From SCUN01 sp964343975 (GTDB taxonomy: Bacteria; Acidobacteriota; Vicinamibacteria; Vicinamibacterales; SCN-69-37), in assembly GCA_964343975.1 (NCBI GenBank), contig CAYFLU010000047.1, forward strand, positions 1 through 20,673: a DNA stretch of 20,673 nucleotides, written 5' to 3'. The notes under the pieces were generated by a model, which searched no databases, was not told the DNA's origin, and saw nothing but the letters and a program-made list of their open reading frames with translations. Position numbers and translations under genes: made by a program. Positions within the stretch are counted from its first letter, which is position 1. Each line of letters starts with the position of its first letter. Shown piece after piece: positions 10,645 to 18,900 of the stretch.

Positions 10645-10661
10645 TCGGGGACCTACCTTGC

Positions 10662-10729
10662 TACTTCCAACTTCCCACTTTTACTTACTCACGTGTTGCT
10701 TCTGACTTCCCACTTCTCAAGCTACTTCT
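10662..10729. repeat. Degenerate heptanucleotide repeat array (copy 2)
   Basis: Plus-strand units include TACTTCC, AACTTCC, CACTTTT, TGCTTCT, GACTTCC, CACTTCT and TACTTCT. The block TGCTTCT-NACTTCC-CACTT at 10697-10715 is shared with 8946-8964, and the two arrays can be aligned over about 65 bases with one or two single-base gaps. The last unit overlaps the stop (10722-10724) of the propeller gene: on the minus strand the gene ends GAG AAG TAG, and GAAGTAG is a repeat unit. Confidence 0.8.
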
Positions 10730-13700
10730 CAATGTTCATCCAGATGTCTTCGACGAGCGTGACCGTCGACGTGTAGGTCTTGTCGCCGACCGTGAGGCGG
10801 ACGACGTAGGTGCCCGGTTCGAGCATGGTGTTGCCACCACCGCCGAACCCGCCACCGCCGCGGCCACCGGCCACGAACGGCACGCCCTGCTGACCGCCAC
10901 CGCGGCCGCCGAAGCCACCACCGCCACCGCCGAACTGCGCCGGGTCAAAGCCCGCGGCGCCCGCGGCACCAGCGCCAGCGCCCGCCGCACCTGCGGCCGC
11001 GCCGCCGGCGCGACCCGCCTGGCCACCTTGCGCGGCCTGACCGCCCTGACCACGACCGCCGCCCTGCGCGCCACCAGCCGCTGGCGCGCCGCCCGTCATG
11101 CCCCACTGGAAGCGGTTCATGCCGGCCTTGATGTCGACGTCCATCGTGCTCACGACGTTGCCGTTCTGGAGGAACTCGACCTTGCCGGCGCCCATGGCGT
11201 TCTTGGCCATGATGCTGATGGCCGTGCCGCCCTGCGGGTTGTCGCCCTTCCAGAGCTTCATGGGCACTTCGCCCTTCATGATCGACATGTCGTTCTTCCA
11301 CTGCACGGCCGGACGCGGATCAAAGAGCACCACATCGCCCGTCTTGGACGCCATCTGGGCGTTCCCAGTTTTCGCAGCAAGCTGCTCAAGCGGCGTGATG
11401 TCGTCCATGATCCAGATCGAGCGTGCGTGCGTGCCGACGATCAGGTCGCGATCACGCGGGTGAATCAGGATGTCGTCCACGCGCACGTTCGGCATGCCGT
11501 TCTGGAACGGCTTGTAGGTCTTGCCCGCGTCGAGCGACACGAACAGGCCGAACTCCGTGCCGACGAAGAGCAGGTTCGGGTTCACCGAGCTCTCGCGGAT
11601 CACGTTCACGTGGCCCTTCGACGGGAGATTGCCCGTGACGTTCGTCCACGTCTTGCCGTAGTCGCTCGTCTTGAAGATGTAGGGCTTCCAGTCGTCGTTG
11701 CGGTGGTTGTCGATCGTGACGTACGCGCCGCCCGCTTCGAAGTGCGAGGCCTCGATGCGCGCGATCTGCACGTAGTCGATCGGCGGCGCCGTCGGCCGGC
11801 CCGTGATGTTGCCGATCACGTTCGTGAAGTGGTCGCCGTCGTCCTGCGACACCTGCAGGTTGCCGTCATCGGTGCCGACCCAGACCACGCCGCGCTTCAC
11901 CGGTGAGGCCGCGATCGTCGTGATGTTCGAGTTGTTCTCGTAGCCGTCGTGCTTCGACGCGGTCGGCGCCATGCCGTCCACACCCATCATCGGCAGCTTG
12001 TAGCGATCGACGTTCTTCGTCAGATCGTTCGGGTTCATCGTCCACGTGTCGCCGCGGTTGTTCGAGCGGAAGAAGTACTGCGCGCCCGTGTAGACCGTGG
12101 CCGGATCGAACGGCGAGAGGAGGATCGGCGTGTTCCAGTAGAAGCGCAGGTACATCTGCGCGTGCGGCGCGTTGAGCACGTTGCCGCCGCCACGGCCGCC
12201 ACCGCCCACGCGGGGCTGGATGCTCGTGGAGGTGCCGAGCCGCAGGTTGTAGCGGCTCATCGAGCCCTGCTGCGATTCCGTGTAGAAGATCGCCCAGTCG
12301 CTGGGATCGTTCTGCGTGTAGAAGCCGTCGCCGCCGCCCACCGGGATCCAGTCCTGGTTGAGGATCGGGCCGCCGCCACCGCCGCCGCCCGCGCCGCCGC
12401 GCGCACCCGACGTGCGCAGCGCGCTCGGACCGCACCAGCTGCCGTTGTCCTGCAGACCGCCGCACACGTGATACGGGTGACGCATGTCCGCGCTCACCGC
12501 GTAGAAGAGGCCGACGTTGAAGTTGCTGAGCTTGTCCCACGTGACGCGCGGCGACTGGCCCGAGTAGGTCACTTCGAGACCGCCGTCATGACCGATCAGC
12601 ACGTGCCGGCCGTCGTTCGGGTCGATCCACAGCGCGTGGTTGTCGGTGTGCGACGCGTTCAGGTTCTGGAACGTCTTGCCGCCGTCCAGCGAGCGCGTGA
12701 TGTTGAGGCCGCCCGTCCACACGATCTGGTCGTTCTTCGGATCGATGCGCAGCTGCGTGTAGTACATCGGCCGCGTGTCGTTGTTCACCGTGAACTTCCA
12801 CGTGAGGCCGCCGTCTTCCGACCGCCAGATGCCCGACTTGTTCGGATCCGGCGCCGCCTGATTGCCGCGTCCGCCGCCACCGCCACCGCCGCCGCCACGA
12901 CCACCACGGCCACCGGCCGCCGGCGCCGCATCGGAGAAATTCGTCTGACCAGCCGTGAGCGTGAGGTCGCCCTGCTTCACCGGCCCGCCATTGTCGTCGA
13001 CGTTCGCGCCTTCACCGGCGCTCGCGCCCACTTCGATCTGCGCCATCACGACCTTCGGATTCGACTTCGAGATCGCGAGCGCGATGCGGCCGAGAATCGG
13101 ATTGGTCGGCAGGCCCGGCGCCGAGACCTTCTTCCACGTGTCGCCGCCGTCGGTCGACTGGTAGATGCCCGCGCCGCCGTTCGGAATGCCGCCGTTGTAG
13201 CCCCAGCCGTTGCGCACGCGCTGATACATCGCGGCGAACATGATCTTGGGGTTGGTCGGATGAATGACGACGTCGGTCGCGCCCGTGAAGTTGTTCACGA
13301 ACAGGACCTTCTTCCACGTCTTGCCCCCGTCGATGCTCTTGAAGAGGCCGCGTTCGTCGTTCGGTCCGAAGAGGTGGCCCATCGCCGCGACGTAGACGAT
13401 GTCGGCGTTGGTCGGGTGCACCACGACGCGCGCGATCGACTGCGTGTCGTCGAGCCCGATGTGCGACCACGTCTTGCCGCCGTCGGTCGTCTTGTACATG
13501 CCGTTGCCGATGCTCGAGCTCTGGCGGTTGTTCGCTTCACCCGTGCCGACATACACGACCTCGGCGTTGCTCGGCGCAATCGCGATGTCGCCGACCGAGG
13601 CCGCCGGCTGTTCGCCGATGAGCTCGTTCCACGTCACGCCGCCATCGACCGTCTTGAACACGCCGCCGACCGCGTAGCCGACGTAGCACGTCCACGGATC

Positions 13701-13916
13701 CTTCTCGACGCACTCGATGTCGTCGATGCGTCCGCCCATGACGGCCGGGCCGATCGAGCGGAACTTGAACCCCTGGAGCAGGGGATCACTGGACATGTTC
13801 AGTACCGGTGCGGGCGCCGCACCCTGACCGCCACCCTGACCCTGCGCCATGATCACGGCGCCGGCGCCGAGACTTGCGGTCAGAATAAGCACTGCACGAA
13901 AAGACCGGACCTTCAT
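10722..13916 (-). CDS. Secreted VPS10/sortilin-like Asp-box beta-propeller protein with Gly-rich inserts
   Basis: 1064 residues from an ATG at 13916 (GAGG about ten bases upstream). A longer open frame continues upstream antisense to the gph gene but lacks coding character. The signal peptide is about residues 1-24 (RAVLILTASLGAGAVIMA). About ten Asp-boxes follow: TVDGGVTW, TTDGGKTW, SIDGGKTW, STDGGDTW, SEDGGLTW, SLDGGKTF, TSDYGKTW and others, with VPS10-type strands such as WVGTDDGNLQVS and FVGTEFGLFVS. Low-complexity Gly/Arg/Ala stretches occur near residues 335-350, 508-518 and especially 945-1035. The protein ends with a short beta-type segment (GTYVVRLTVGDKTYTSTV) and lacks the long helical tail of the paralogue at 5675. 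Closest relative in the window is the left-edge gene. Function unknown; exported. Confidence 0.92.
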   Translation of the reverse strand: MKVRSFRAVLILTASLGAGAVIMAQGQGGGQGAAPAPVLNMSSDPLLQGFKFRSIGPAVMGGRIDDIECVEKDPWTCYVGYAVGGVFKTVDGGVTWNELIGEQPAASVGDIAIAPSNAEVVYVGTGEANNRQSSSIGNGMYKTTDGGKTWSHIGLDDTQSIARVVVHPTNADIVYVAAMGHLFGPNDERGLFKSIDGGKTWKKVLFVNNFTGATDVVIHPTNPKIMFAAMYQRVRNGWGYNGGIPNGGAGIYQSTDGGDTWKKVSAPGLPTNPILGRIALAISKSNPKVVMAQIEVGASAGEGANVDDNGGPVKQGDLTLTAGQTNFSDAAPAAGGRGGRGGGGGGGGGRGNQAAPDPNKSGIWRSEDGGLTWKFTVNNDTRPMYYTQLRIDPKNDQIVWTGGLNITRSLDGGKTFQNLNASHTDNHALWIDPNDGRHVLIGHDGGLEVTYSGQSPRVTWDKLSNFNVGLFYAVSADMRHPYHVCGGLQDNGSWCGPSALRTSGARGGAGGGGGGGPILNQDWIPVGGGDGFYTQNDPSDWAIFYTESQQGSMSRYNLRLGTSTSIQPRVGGGGRGGGNVLNAPHAQMYLRFYWNTPILLSPFDPATVYTGAQYFFRSNNRGDTWTMNPNDLTKNVDRYKLPMMGVDGMAPTASKHDGYENNSNITTIAASPVKRGVVWVGTDDGNLQVSQDDGDHFTNVIGNITGRPTAPPIDYVQIARIEASHFEAGGAYVTIDNHRNDDWKPYIFKTSDYGKTWTNVTGNLPSKGHVNVIRESSVNPNLLFVGTEFGLFVSLDAGKTYKPFQNGMPNVRVDDILIHPRDRDLIVGTHARSIWIMDDITPLEQLAAKTGNAQMASKTGDVVLFDPRPAVQWKNDMSIMKGEVPMKLWKGDNPQGGTAISIMAKNAMGAGKVEFLQNGNVVSTMDVDIKAGMNRFQWGMTGGAPAAGGAQGGGRGQGGQAAQGGQAGRAGGAAAGAAGAGAGAAGAAGFDPAQFGGGGGGFGGRGGGQQGVPFVAGGRGGGGFGGGGNTMLEPGTYVVRLTVGDKTYTSTVTLVEDIWMNIEK

Positions 13917-13958
13917 ATATAGATACCTCGCTCCCGTCATACGAGACCGAATAGGAGA

Positions 13959-14645
13959 TTGCTTACGTCTATCCTCGTCGTTTTTGACCTCGATGGCACG
14001 CTGATCGACTCGCGCGCCGACCTGGCCGCAGCCACCAACGCGACCCTGCACACCTACGGCCAGCCGCCCCTCCCGGAGGATCAGGTGACGTCCTTCGTGG
14101 GCGAGGGGGCGCGGGTCCTCGTGAGCCGGGCCATGGCCGCCGCCGGCCTCGGGGACCACCTCGTCGACGAGGCCCTCGTGCGGTTCCTCGATCTCTACAA
14201 CACCAAGCTGCTCAACAAGACGCGCCTCTACGACGGCGTCGCCGAGCTCATCACCTGGGCACAGACGGTGGGCGTGACGATGGGCGTGATCACGAACAAG
14301 CCGCAGGCGCCGACCGACCGGTTGCTCCACGCGCTGGAACTCGCGCCGTTCTTTCACTGGGTCATCGGCGGCGACACCGAGCTGCCGCGCAAACCCGATC
14401 CGACGAGCCTGCTGTGGATGATGGAGGAGGCGGGCTTCGAGCCGCAGCGCACGCTGTTTGTGGGCGACTCGCCGATCGACGCCGACACGGCGCGGGGCGC
14501 GGGCACGCACTTCTGCCTCGCGGCGTACGGGTTCGGCCAGCAGCACGGGCCGACGGCGCTCGGCGACGGCGAGTTCCGCGCGAACACGGTGGCCGACATT
14601 CGCACGGCGATTGATGCGGTGCGCGGCGCGGGCGGCGGCGCATGA
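13959..14645 (+). CDS. gph: HAD-family phosphatase, phosphoglycolate phosphatase-like
   Basis: A 228-residue HAD subfamily IA hydrolase, most like phosphoglycolate phosphatase, which removes the 2-phosphoglycolate made during DNA repair or oxygenation reactions. The nucleophile motif is VVFDLDGTLIDSR (Asp10, Asp12), followed by a helical cap, GVITNKP, the lysine in PRKPDPTSL, and FVGDSPIDADTA for Mg. Related HAD enzymes (pyrophosphatase PpaX, other sugar phosphatases) are hard to exclude. The start is unusual: the only standard codon before the catalytic motif is TTG at 13959, one base after AGGAG (13953-13957). An in-frame ACG at 13965 has better spacing. It is divergent from the propeller gene, 42 bases away, and overlaps the M23 peptidase by ATGA. 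Confidence 0.88.
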   Translation: MLTSILVVFDLDGTLIDSRADLAAATNATLHTYGQPPLPEDQVTSFVGEGARVLVSRAMAAAGLGDHLVDEALVRFLDLYNTKLLNKTRLYDGVAELITWAQTVGVTMGVITNKPQAPTDRLLHALELAPFFHWVIGGDTELPRKPDPTSLLWMMEEAGFEPQRTLFVGDSPIDADTARGAGTHFCLAAYGFGQQHGPTALGDGEFRANTVADIRTAIDAVRGAGGGA

Positions 14646-15472
14646 TCGCCGCACTCACGCTCGCCGCGGCGCTCACCATCACGCCGACGGCGCGCGCCAT
14701 GCAACCCGGTGAAGTGGTGCGCCTCGACATCGTGGCGCCCGTGGCTGTGACGGCCGTGAAGGCGCATGCGTTCAACACGGACCTCACGGGGTACCAAGTG
14801 GATGCGGCGGATCCGCGGCACTGGCGCGTGCTGGTCGGGATCGATCTCGACGCGACGCTCGGGAAGCACCCGGTGTCGGTGATGGCCACCACCGCCGACG
14901 GGAAGATCGACGGCAGCTACACGATCACGGTGGTGGCGAAGAAGTTTCCGACGCGGCGCCTCACGGTGGATCCGAACTTCGTTGATCCGCCGGCCGACGC
15001 GATGCCGCGCATCACGGCGGAGCAGAAGGAACAGCAGGCGATCTGGGCGGCGCCGGCGCCCGAACGGCTGTGGACCGGCGCGTTCATCCGGCCAGTGCCG
15101 CAGCCGGCGAACTCCGCGTTCGGCACGCGCAGTGTGTTCAACAATCAGCCGCGCGGCTCACACACGGGTGCCGACTTCTTGAGTCCCGCGGGGCAGGCGA
15201 TCAAGGCGCCGGCCGGCGGCCGCGTGGTGCTCGCGAAAGACACGTACTTCTCCGGCGGCACGGTGATCATCGATCACGGCCTCGGCCTATTCTCGTTCTT
15301 TGCGCACATGTCGAAGATCGACGCCAAGGTCGGCGACGTCGTGAAGCCCGGCGACATCGTCGGTCTCGTCGGTGCGACCGGACGCGTCACCGGCGCGCAT
15401 CTGCACTGGACCGTGCGCCTGAACGGCGCGCGCGTGGATCCGCTCAGTTTGATCGACGTGCTGGCGAGGTAG
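14642..15472 (+). CDS. Secreted M23 (LytM-type) zinc metallopeptidase
   Basis: Probably cuts peptidoglycan cross-bridges, or regulates cell-wall amidases if inactive. The 276-residue product has a signal peptide (IAALTLAAALTITPTARA), an N-terminal beta-rich region (about 22-100), and a C-terminal peptidase domain. The zinc and catalytic residues of the family are present: His174 and Asp178 in RGSHTGADF, His222 in FFAHMS, and His253/His255 in GAHLHW. The domain therefore looks active. Supporting motifs are AIKAPAGGRVV and GDIVGLVGATGRVTG. The ATG lies inside the gph stop (ATGA), implying translational coupling, with only a G-rich stretch as ribosome site. The transcript is probably ended by the large inverted repeat that starts two bases after the stop. 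Confidence 0.95.
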   Translation: MIAALTLAAALTITPTARAMQPGEVVRLDIVAPVAVTAVKAHAFNTDLTGYQVDAADPRHWRVLVGIDLDATLGKHPVSVMATTADGKIDGSYTITVVAKKFPTRRLTVDPNFVDPPADAMPRITAEQKEQQAIWAAPAPERLWTGAFIRPVPQPANSAFGTRSVFNNQPRGSHTGADFLSPAGQAIKAPAGGRVVLAKDTYFSGGTVIIDHGLGLFSFFAHMSKIDAKVGDVVKPGDIVGLVGATGRVTGAHLHWTVRLNGARVDPLSLIDVLAR

Positions 15473-15473
15473 G

Positions 15474-15609
15474 GCTTCGCGGTCCCGGGTCCCGCGTTCC
15501 GGGTCCCGGGTTCGTGGAACCTGCGCGTGAGCACCGCTGGACCTTTGAAGTTTGGTTGGCCAGGTTCACGTTCCACGAACCCGGAACGCGGGACCCGGAA
15601 CCGCGAAGC
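15474..15609. repeat. Giant inverted repeat of heptamer units filling a convergent intergenic gap
   Basis: The left arm 15474-15523 and right arm 15561-15609 are reverse complements apart from one substitution, one 6-base and one 6-base-class indel, around a 37-base loop. Arms are 7-periodic: GGTCCCG, GGTCCCG, CGTTCCG, GGTCCCG, GGTTCGT on the left; CACGAAC, CCGGAAC, GCGGGAC, CCGGAAC, CGCGAAG on the right. The element runs from just after the M23 stop (15470-15472) to directly against the sulfatase stop (15610-15612), so GCTTCGCGGT follows closely after both stop codons. It is a likely bidirectional transcription barrier; a REP- or MITE-like origin is possible. Confidence 0.85.
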
Positions 15610-17169
15610 TCACTTGATCAGATCCGGTAATGGCACGGGCTGCTTCGTCTTCGGATCGAGCGGCATCTGCGCACCGGCTTTGTCGAGTGCGGTGCGCATC
15701 TGCTTCGACATCTTTGCGGCGACGTCGCGCTCGGTCTTCATGAGGTCCGTGGTTTCGGCGAGATCGTCTTCGAGGTTGTAGAGCTCGTAGCGGCGGTCGC
15801 CGTAGAAGAAGAGCAGTTTGTATTTTCCGGCGCGGAGTGCGCTGAACGGCTCGATGCCCGGGCCCTTGACGCCCCAGAAGTGCGGGTAGTGCCACAGCAG
15901 CGGCCGATCGGCCGGTGGGCCGCTCTTGCCGAAGAGCAGCGGCCGCAGGTTGCGGCCGATCATGCCCGCGGTGATCTTGTCGGTGTCCTTCACGCCCGCG
16001 ATGTCGAGCAGCGTCGGGAAGATGTCGTCGGTGATCGCCGGCGTGTGCGTCACGGTGGCGGGCTCGATCTTGCCCGGCCACTTCACGATGAGCGGCACGC
16101 GAATGCCGCCCTCATAGCCCGAGCCCTTGCCGCTGCGGAGCGGAGCGTTCGCCGTGTGGAGCGGCTCGGCGCGCGTGTGTGCGGCCAGCCCGCCGTTGTC
16201 GCTCATGAAGATCACGACGGTGTTGTTCGTGAGCCCGTGCTGTTCGATCCTCGCCAGCACGTCGCCGATGCTCTTGTCGACGCCCTCGATGAGCGATGCG
16301 TAGCGCGCTTCAACCGGCGGCAAGCCCTGGTCGAGGTACTTCTTCACGAACCGCGCGTCTTCTTCGATCGGCGTGTGGACGGCGAAGTGCGCGAAGTGGA
16401 GGAAGAATGGCTTCTTCATCGCCACCGCCTCGTCGATGGCCTTGTTGGCCTCGAGCGTGAGCGCTTCGGTGAGGAACGTGCCGGTGTCCCAATATTTCTC
16501 GAGCCCGGGCACGTCGCGGAACTGGCCGTCGCCGGGGCCGGAGCTGTAGTGCTTCTCGCTGAGGTAGCTGCCGGGTTGGCCCGCGCCGCTGCCGCCGATG
16601 TTCACGTCGAAGCCGAGGTTCATCGGATCGGCGCCCTTCGTGCCGACGGCGCCCCAGTGCGCTTTGCCGACATGAATCGTGCGGTAGCCCGCGTCGCGCA
16701 GCACGTTCGGCAGGAGCGGTCCGGTGAAGGCGTGCGTCATTGCTCCCGCGCCCATCGGGCTCACGCCGTTCACGTTCCAATCGGGCGGCAACAGGATCGG
16801 GTACGGCTCTGAGGTGTCCTGGCCCTCGTGCTGCGTCCAGTTCGTGACGTGCGTCTTGGCCGGCGACTGTCCCGTGATCAGCGTGACACGCGTGGGCGAA
16901 CACACCGGCGCGGAGGCGTAGTAGTCGGTGAACTTCAGGCCCGCCGCGGCGAGCTTCATTTCATTCGGCGTGTGATAGCGGAGATTGAGCGGCGTCGCCT
17001 GCTCGGCAAATGCGACCTGCGTGTCCTGCCAGCCGAGATCGTCGACGAGGAAGATGACGATGTTCGGCGGTGTGGTGGGCGCGCGCTGGTCAGCGGCGTC
17101 CGGTCTGGCGATCAGGCACAGGGCGGCGCACACGGCCGCCGCCAGCCGGCGGAGCAGGAGTGATGACAT
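15610..17169 (-). CDS. Secreted sulfatase (arylsulfatase family)
   Basis: Hydrolyses a sulfate ester on an unknown substrate outside the cytoplasm. The 519-residue product has a signal peptide (LLLRRLAAAVCAALCLIA). The alkaline-phosphatase-like sulfatase fold shows metal-binding Asp43/Asp44 in IFLVDDLGW and the formylglycine signature CSPTR at 90-94 (Cys90 to be oxidised by a formylglycine-generating enzyme, not in this window). Other landmarks are HVGKAHWG (166-173), HFAVHTP (261-267), MSDNGG (322-327, Asp324/Asn325) and GKGSGYEGGIRVP (347-359). Its ATG at 17169 lies 80 bases inside the upstream glycosyltransferase frame. The start is supported because the signal peptide begins at once, but the ribosome site is weak. 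Substrate class (glycan or small aryl sulfate) cannot be told. Confidence 0.95.
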   Translation of the reverse strand: MSSLLLRRLAAAVCAALCLIARPDAADQRAPTTPPNIVIFLVDDLGWQDTQVAFAEQATPLNLRYHTPNEMKLAAAGLKFTDYYASAPVCSPTRVTLITGQSPAKTHVTNWTQHEGQDTSEPYPILLPPDWNVNGVSPMGAGAMTHAFTGPLLPNVLRDAGYRTIHVGKAHWGAVGTKGADPMNLGFDVNIGGSGAGQPGSYLSEKHYSSGPGDGQFRDVPGLEKYWDTGTFLTEALTLEANKAIDEAVAMKKPFFLHFAHFAVHTPIEEDARFVKKYLDQGLPPVEARYASLIEGVDKSIGDVLARIEQHGLTNNTVVIFMSDNGGLAAHTRAEPLHTANAPLRSGKGSGYEGGIRVPLIVKWPGKIEPATVTHTPAITDDIFPTLLDIAGVKDTDKITAGMIGRNLRPLLFGKSGPPADRPLLWHYPHFWGVKGPGIEPFSALRAGKYKLLFFYGDRRYELYNLEDDLAETTDLMKTERDVAAKMSKQMRTALDKAGAQMPLDPKTKQPVPLPDLIK

Positions 17170-18856
17170 CGTTCGACTCTATCTCGGGCGCGTTCGTCAC
17201 GACCACGAAACTCGGCCACTCGTCGCGGCGCTTGCGGAGGCCGCGGCCGGACGTGTTCGTCAGGCCTTTGCGTTCGCGGACGACATGGAGCGGTTCCTCG
17301 GGCGCGATCTTGCGGACGGCGTCGAGTTCATCCTTCAACATCACGGCGTAGTGGGTGCCCGGTGTGCGCATCACGCGGAGGAGTTCCTCCGGTGTGTCAG
17401 CCATGTGCAGGGGCCGGTCGTCGTAGAAGCGCCAGCTGGTGCGCCAGCGCTCGAGTTGATACGCGGTCATCGTGGCGTCGGCCGGCGCGTTCTCGCTCAC
17501 CCAACTGGCCAGATCCTTCACAGGCTTGGCGCGTTCGAGGGCATCGAGACCGACCGTCAGTACGACGCCATAGCTGGCCAGAATGCCGGCGACGGCAAAG
17601 GTCGGCAGCACGGGCGGGCGCCAGTGGCGCCGCCACATACGGACCAGGAAGATGGCGCCACCGGCGCCGAGCGTGAGTGGTGCCAGGAGGATCGCCCGGT
17701 GGAATTCGAGCGGCAGCTGGTCGATGGCCCTCCAGAGCCACACGCCCGCGCCGAGCGAGAGCGCCGCCACGGCGACGATCCCGGCGATGGCGCCCGCGTG
17801 TGTGCGGAACGCCTCGGCGCGCGACGCGCGCCACCACGTGTGCGCGGCGATCAGGCAGAGCGCGGGCAGCACCGGGTAGATGTAGTGGTCGAGCTTGAAG
17901 CGCGAGAGCGTGAAGAACACCGTGATGACGAGTGACCAGCACCAGAACAGGCGCTCGTGGTCGTCGATGCGGTCGCCGCGCACGGCGTCGATCAGGCGCC
18001 CGATCACGATCGGCGTCCACGGCAGCATGCCGAGCGCGAGCACGCGCAGGTAGAACGCCGTCGAGCGCGTGGACGTGAAGAGATTGGCGGAATAGAGCCA
18101 GATGTTCTCGCGGAGGAAATAGCCCTCGATGAACGCGTGGCCGAAGCGCAGCCACATGTAGAGGAACCACGGCGACGCCACGGCCACGATCATCACGAAG
18201 CCCGTGACCCAGCGCAGGCCGAGCAGCTTCGCGCGGAGCGACGGCGCCGCCACGAGCGCGGCGAAGAACGTGAGGCCCGCCAGGGCGATGGCGAGCGGGC
18301 CCTTCGTGAGCACCGCGAGCGCGAGGCACAGGTAGCCCCACCACTGCCGGCGCGGCTGGTCGTGCACGGCGGCCGATGCGGCCAGGACGACGCCGGCGAA
18401 GAGCAGCGCCGTGAACGTCATGTCGAGGATCGCGTACGCCGACAGCGCGAACGTCGCCGGCAGGATCGCGACGAAGAGCGCGGCCAGATGCGCGACGGTG
18501 CGATTGAAGAACGTGCGGCCGGCCCAGAACGTCGCGCCGATCACGCCGACGGCCGACACGGCCGGCACGAGACGCGCAGCGAATTCCGTGACGCCGAAGA
18601 TCTTGAACGTGAGGAGCTGCAGCCAGTAGAAGAGAATCGGTTTGTCGAAGAACGGCGCGCCGTTGAACATCGGCGCCAGCCAATCGCCGGTCCGCAGCAT
18701 TTCGCGCGAGGCGACCGCGTACACGGCTTCATCCGGATCCCAGAAACTCGGGAAACCCAGACGCCAGAACACCGTGACCCAGATCACCACGGCCCAACTC
18801 GTCCACACGAAGACACGTCGGGCCACGTTCGACTGGGGCATCGAACGCCACCACAT
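17090..18856 (-). CDS. ArnT/PMT-like integral membrane glycosyltransferase (GT-C fold)
   Basis: Members move a sugar from a polyprenyl-phosphate donor to a lipid, glycan or protein on the outer face of the inner membrane. The product (588 residues from the ATG at 18856, which has GGAG six bases upstream; a GTG at 18868 is an alternative) has about a dozen hydrophobic helices. It also has the first-loop acidic motif FWDPDEAVYA (38-47), with Asp40/Asp42/Glu43 as the expected catalytic cluster, and GDWLAPMFNG then FFDKPILFYWL, typical of the PMT_2/ArnT group. After about residue 440 comes a soluble domain (SWVSENAPADATMTAYQ to FVVVTNAP). The last about 27 residues are low-complexity, proline- and arginine-rich, and overlap the sulfatase start, suggesting loss of an earlier stop. 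Acceptor unknown. Confidence 0.9.
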   Translation of the reverse strand: MWWRSMPQSNVARRVFVWTSWAVVIWVTVFWRLGFPSFWDPDEAVYAVASREMLRTGDWLAPMFNGAPFFDKPILFYWLQLLTFKIFGVTEFAARLVPAVSAVGVIGATFWAGRTFFNRTVAHLAALFVAILPATFALSAYAILDMTFTALLFAGVVLAASAAVHDQPRRQWWGYLCLALAVLTKGPLAIALAGLTFFAALVAAPSLRAKLLGLRWVTGFVMIVAVASPWFLYMWLRFGHAFIEGYFLRENIWLYSANLFTSTRSTAFYLRVLALGMLPWTPIVIGRLIDAVRGDRIDDHERLFWCWSLVITVFFTLSRFKLDHYIYPVLPALCLIAAHTWWRASRAEAFRTHAGAIAGIVAVAALSLGAGVWLWRAIDQLPLEFHRAILLAPLTLGAGGAIFLVRMWRRHWRPPVLPTFAVAGILASYGVVLTVGLDALERAKPVKDLASWVSENAPADATMTAYQLERWRTSWRFYDDRPLHMADTPEELLRVMRTPGTHYAVMLKDELDAVRKIAPEEPLHVVRERKGLTNTSGRGLRKRRDEWPSFVVVTNAPEIESNDVITPAPPAGGGRVRRPVPDRQTGRR

Positions 18857-18900
18857 ATCCCGCTCCACTTCACCCGCCGCAGGCCACGGCGGTTCCGACA

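Noticed and set aside
10722..11080. A type IX secretion sorting domain at the C-terminus of the 10722 protein
   Set aside because: The last segment (GTYVVRLTVGD) is only loosely similar, the other propellers lack it, and no other secretion-system gene is present in the window.
11949..13922. A 657-codon plus-strand open frame antisense to the 10722-13916 gene
   Set aside because: Low-complexity Arg/Ala/Val composition, no motif, and it mirrors a well-supported propeller gene.
13917..14654. Upstream extension of the minus-strand 10722 gene by about 246 codons
   Set aside because: The extension is antisense to the gph-like gene. The ATG at 13916 has a ribosome site and starts a clear signal peptide.
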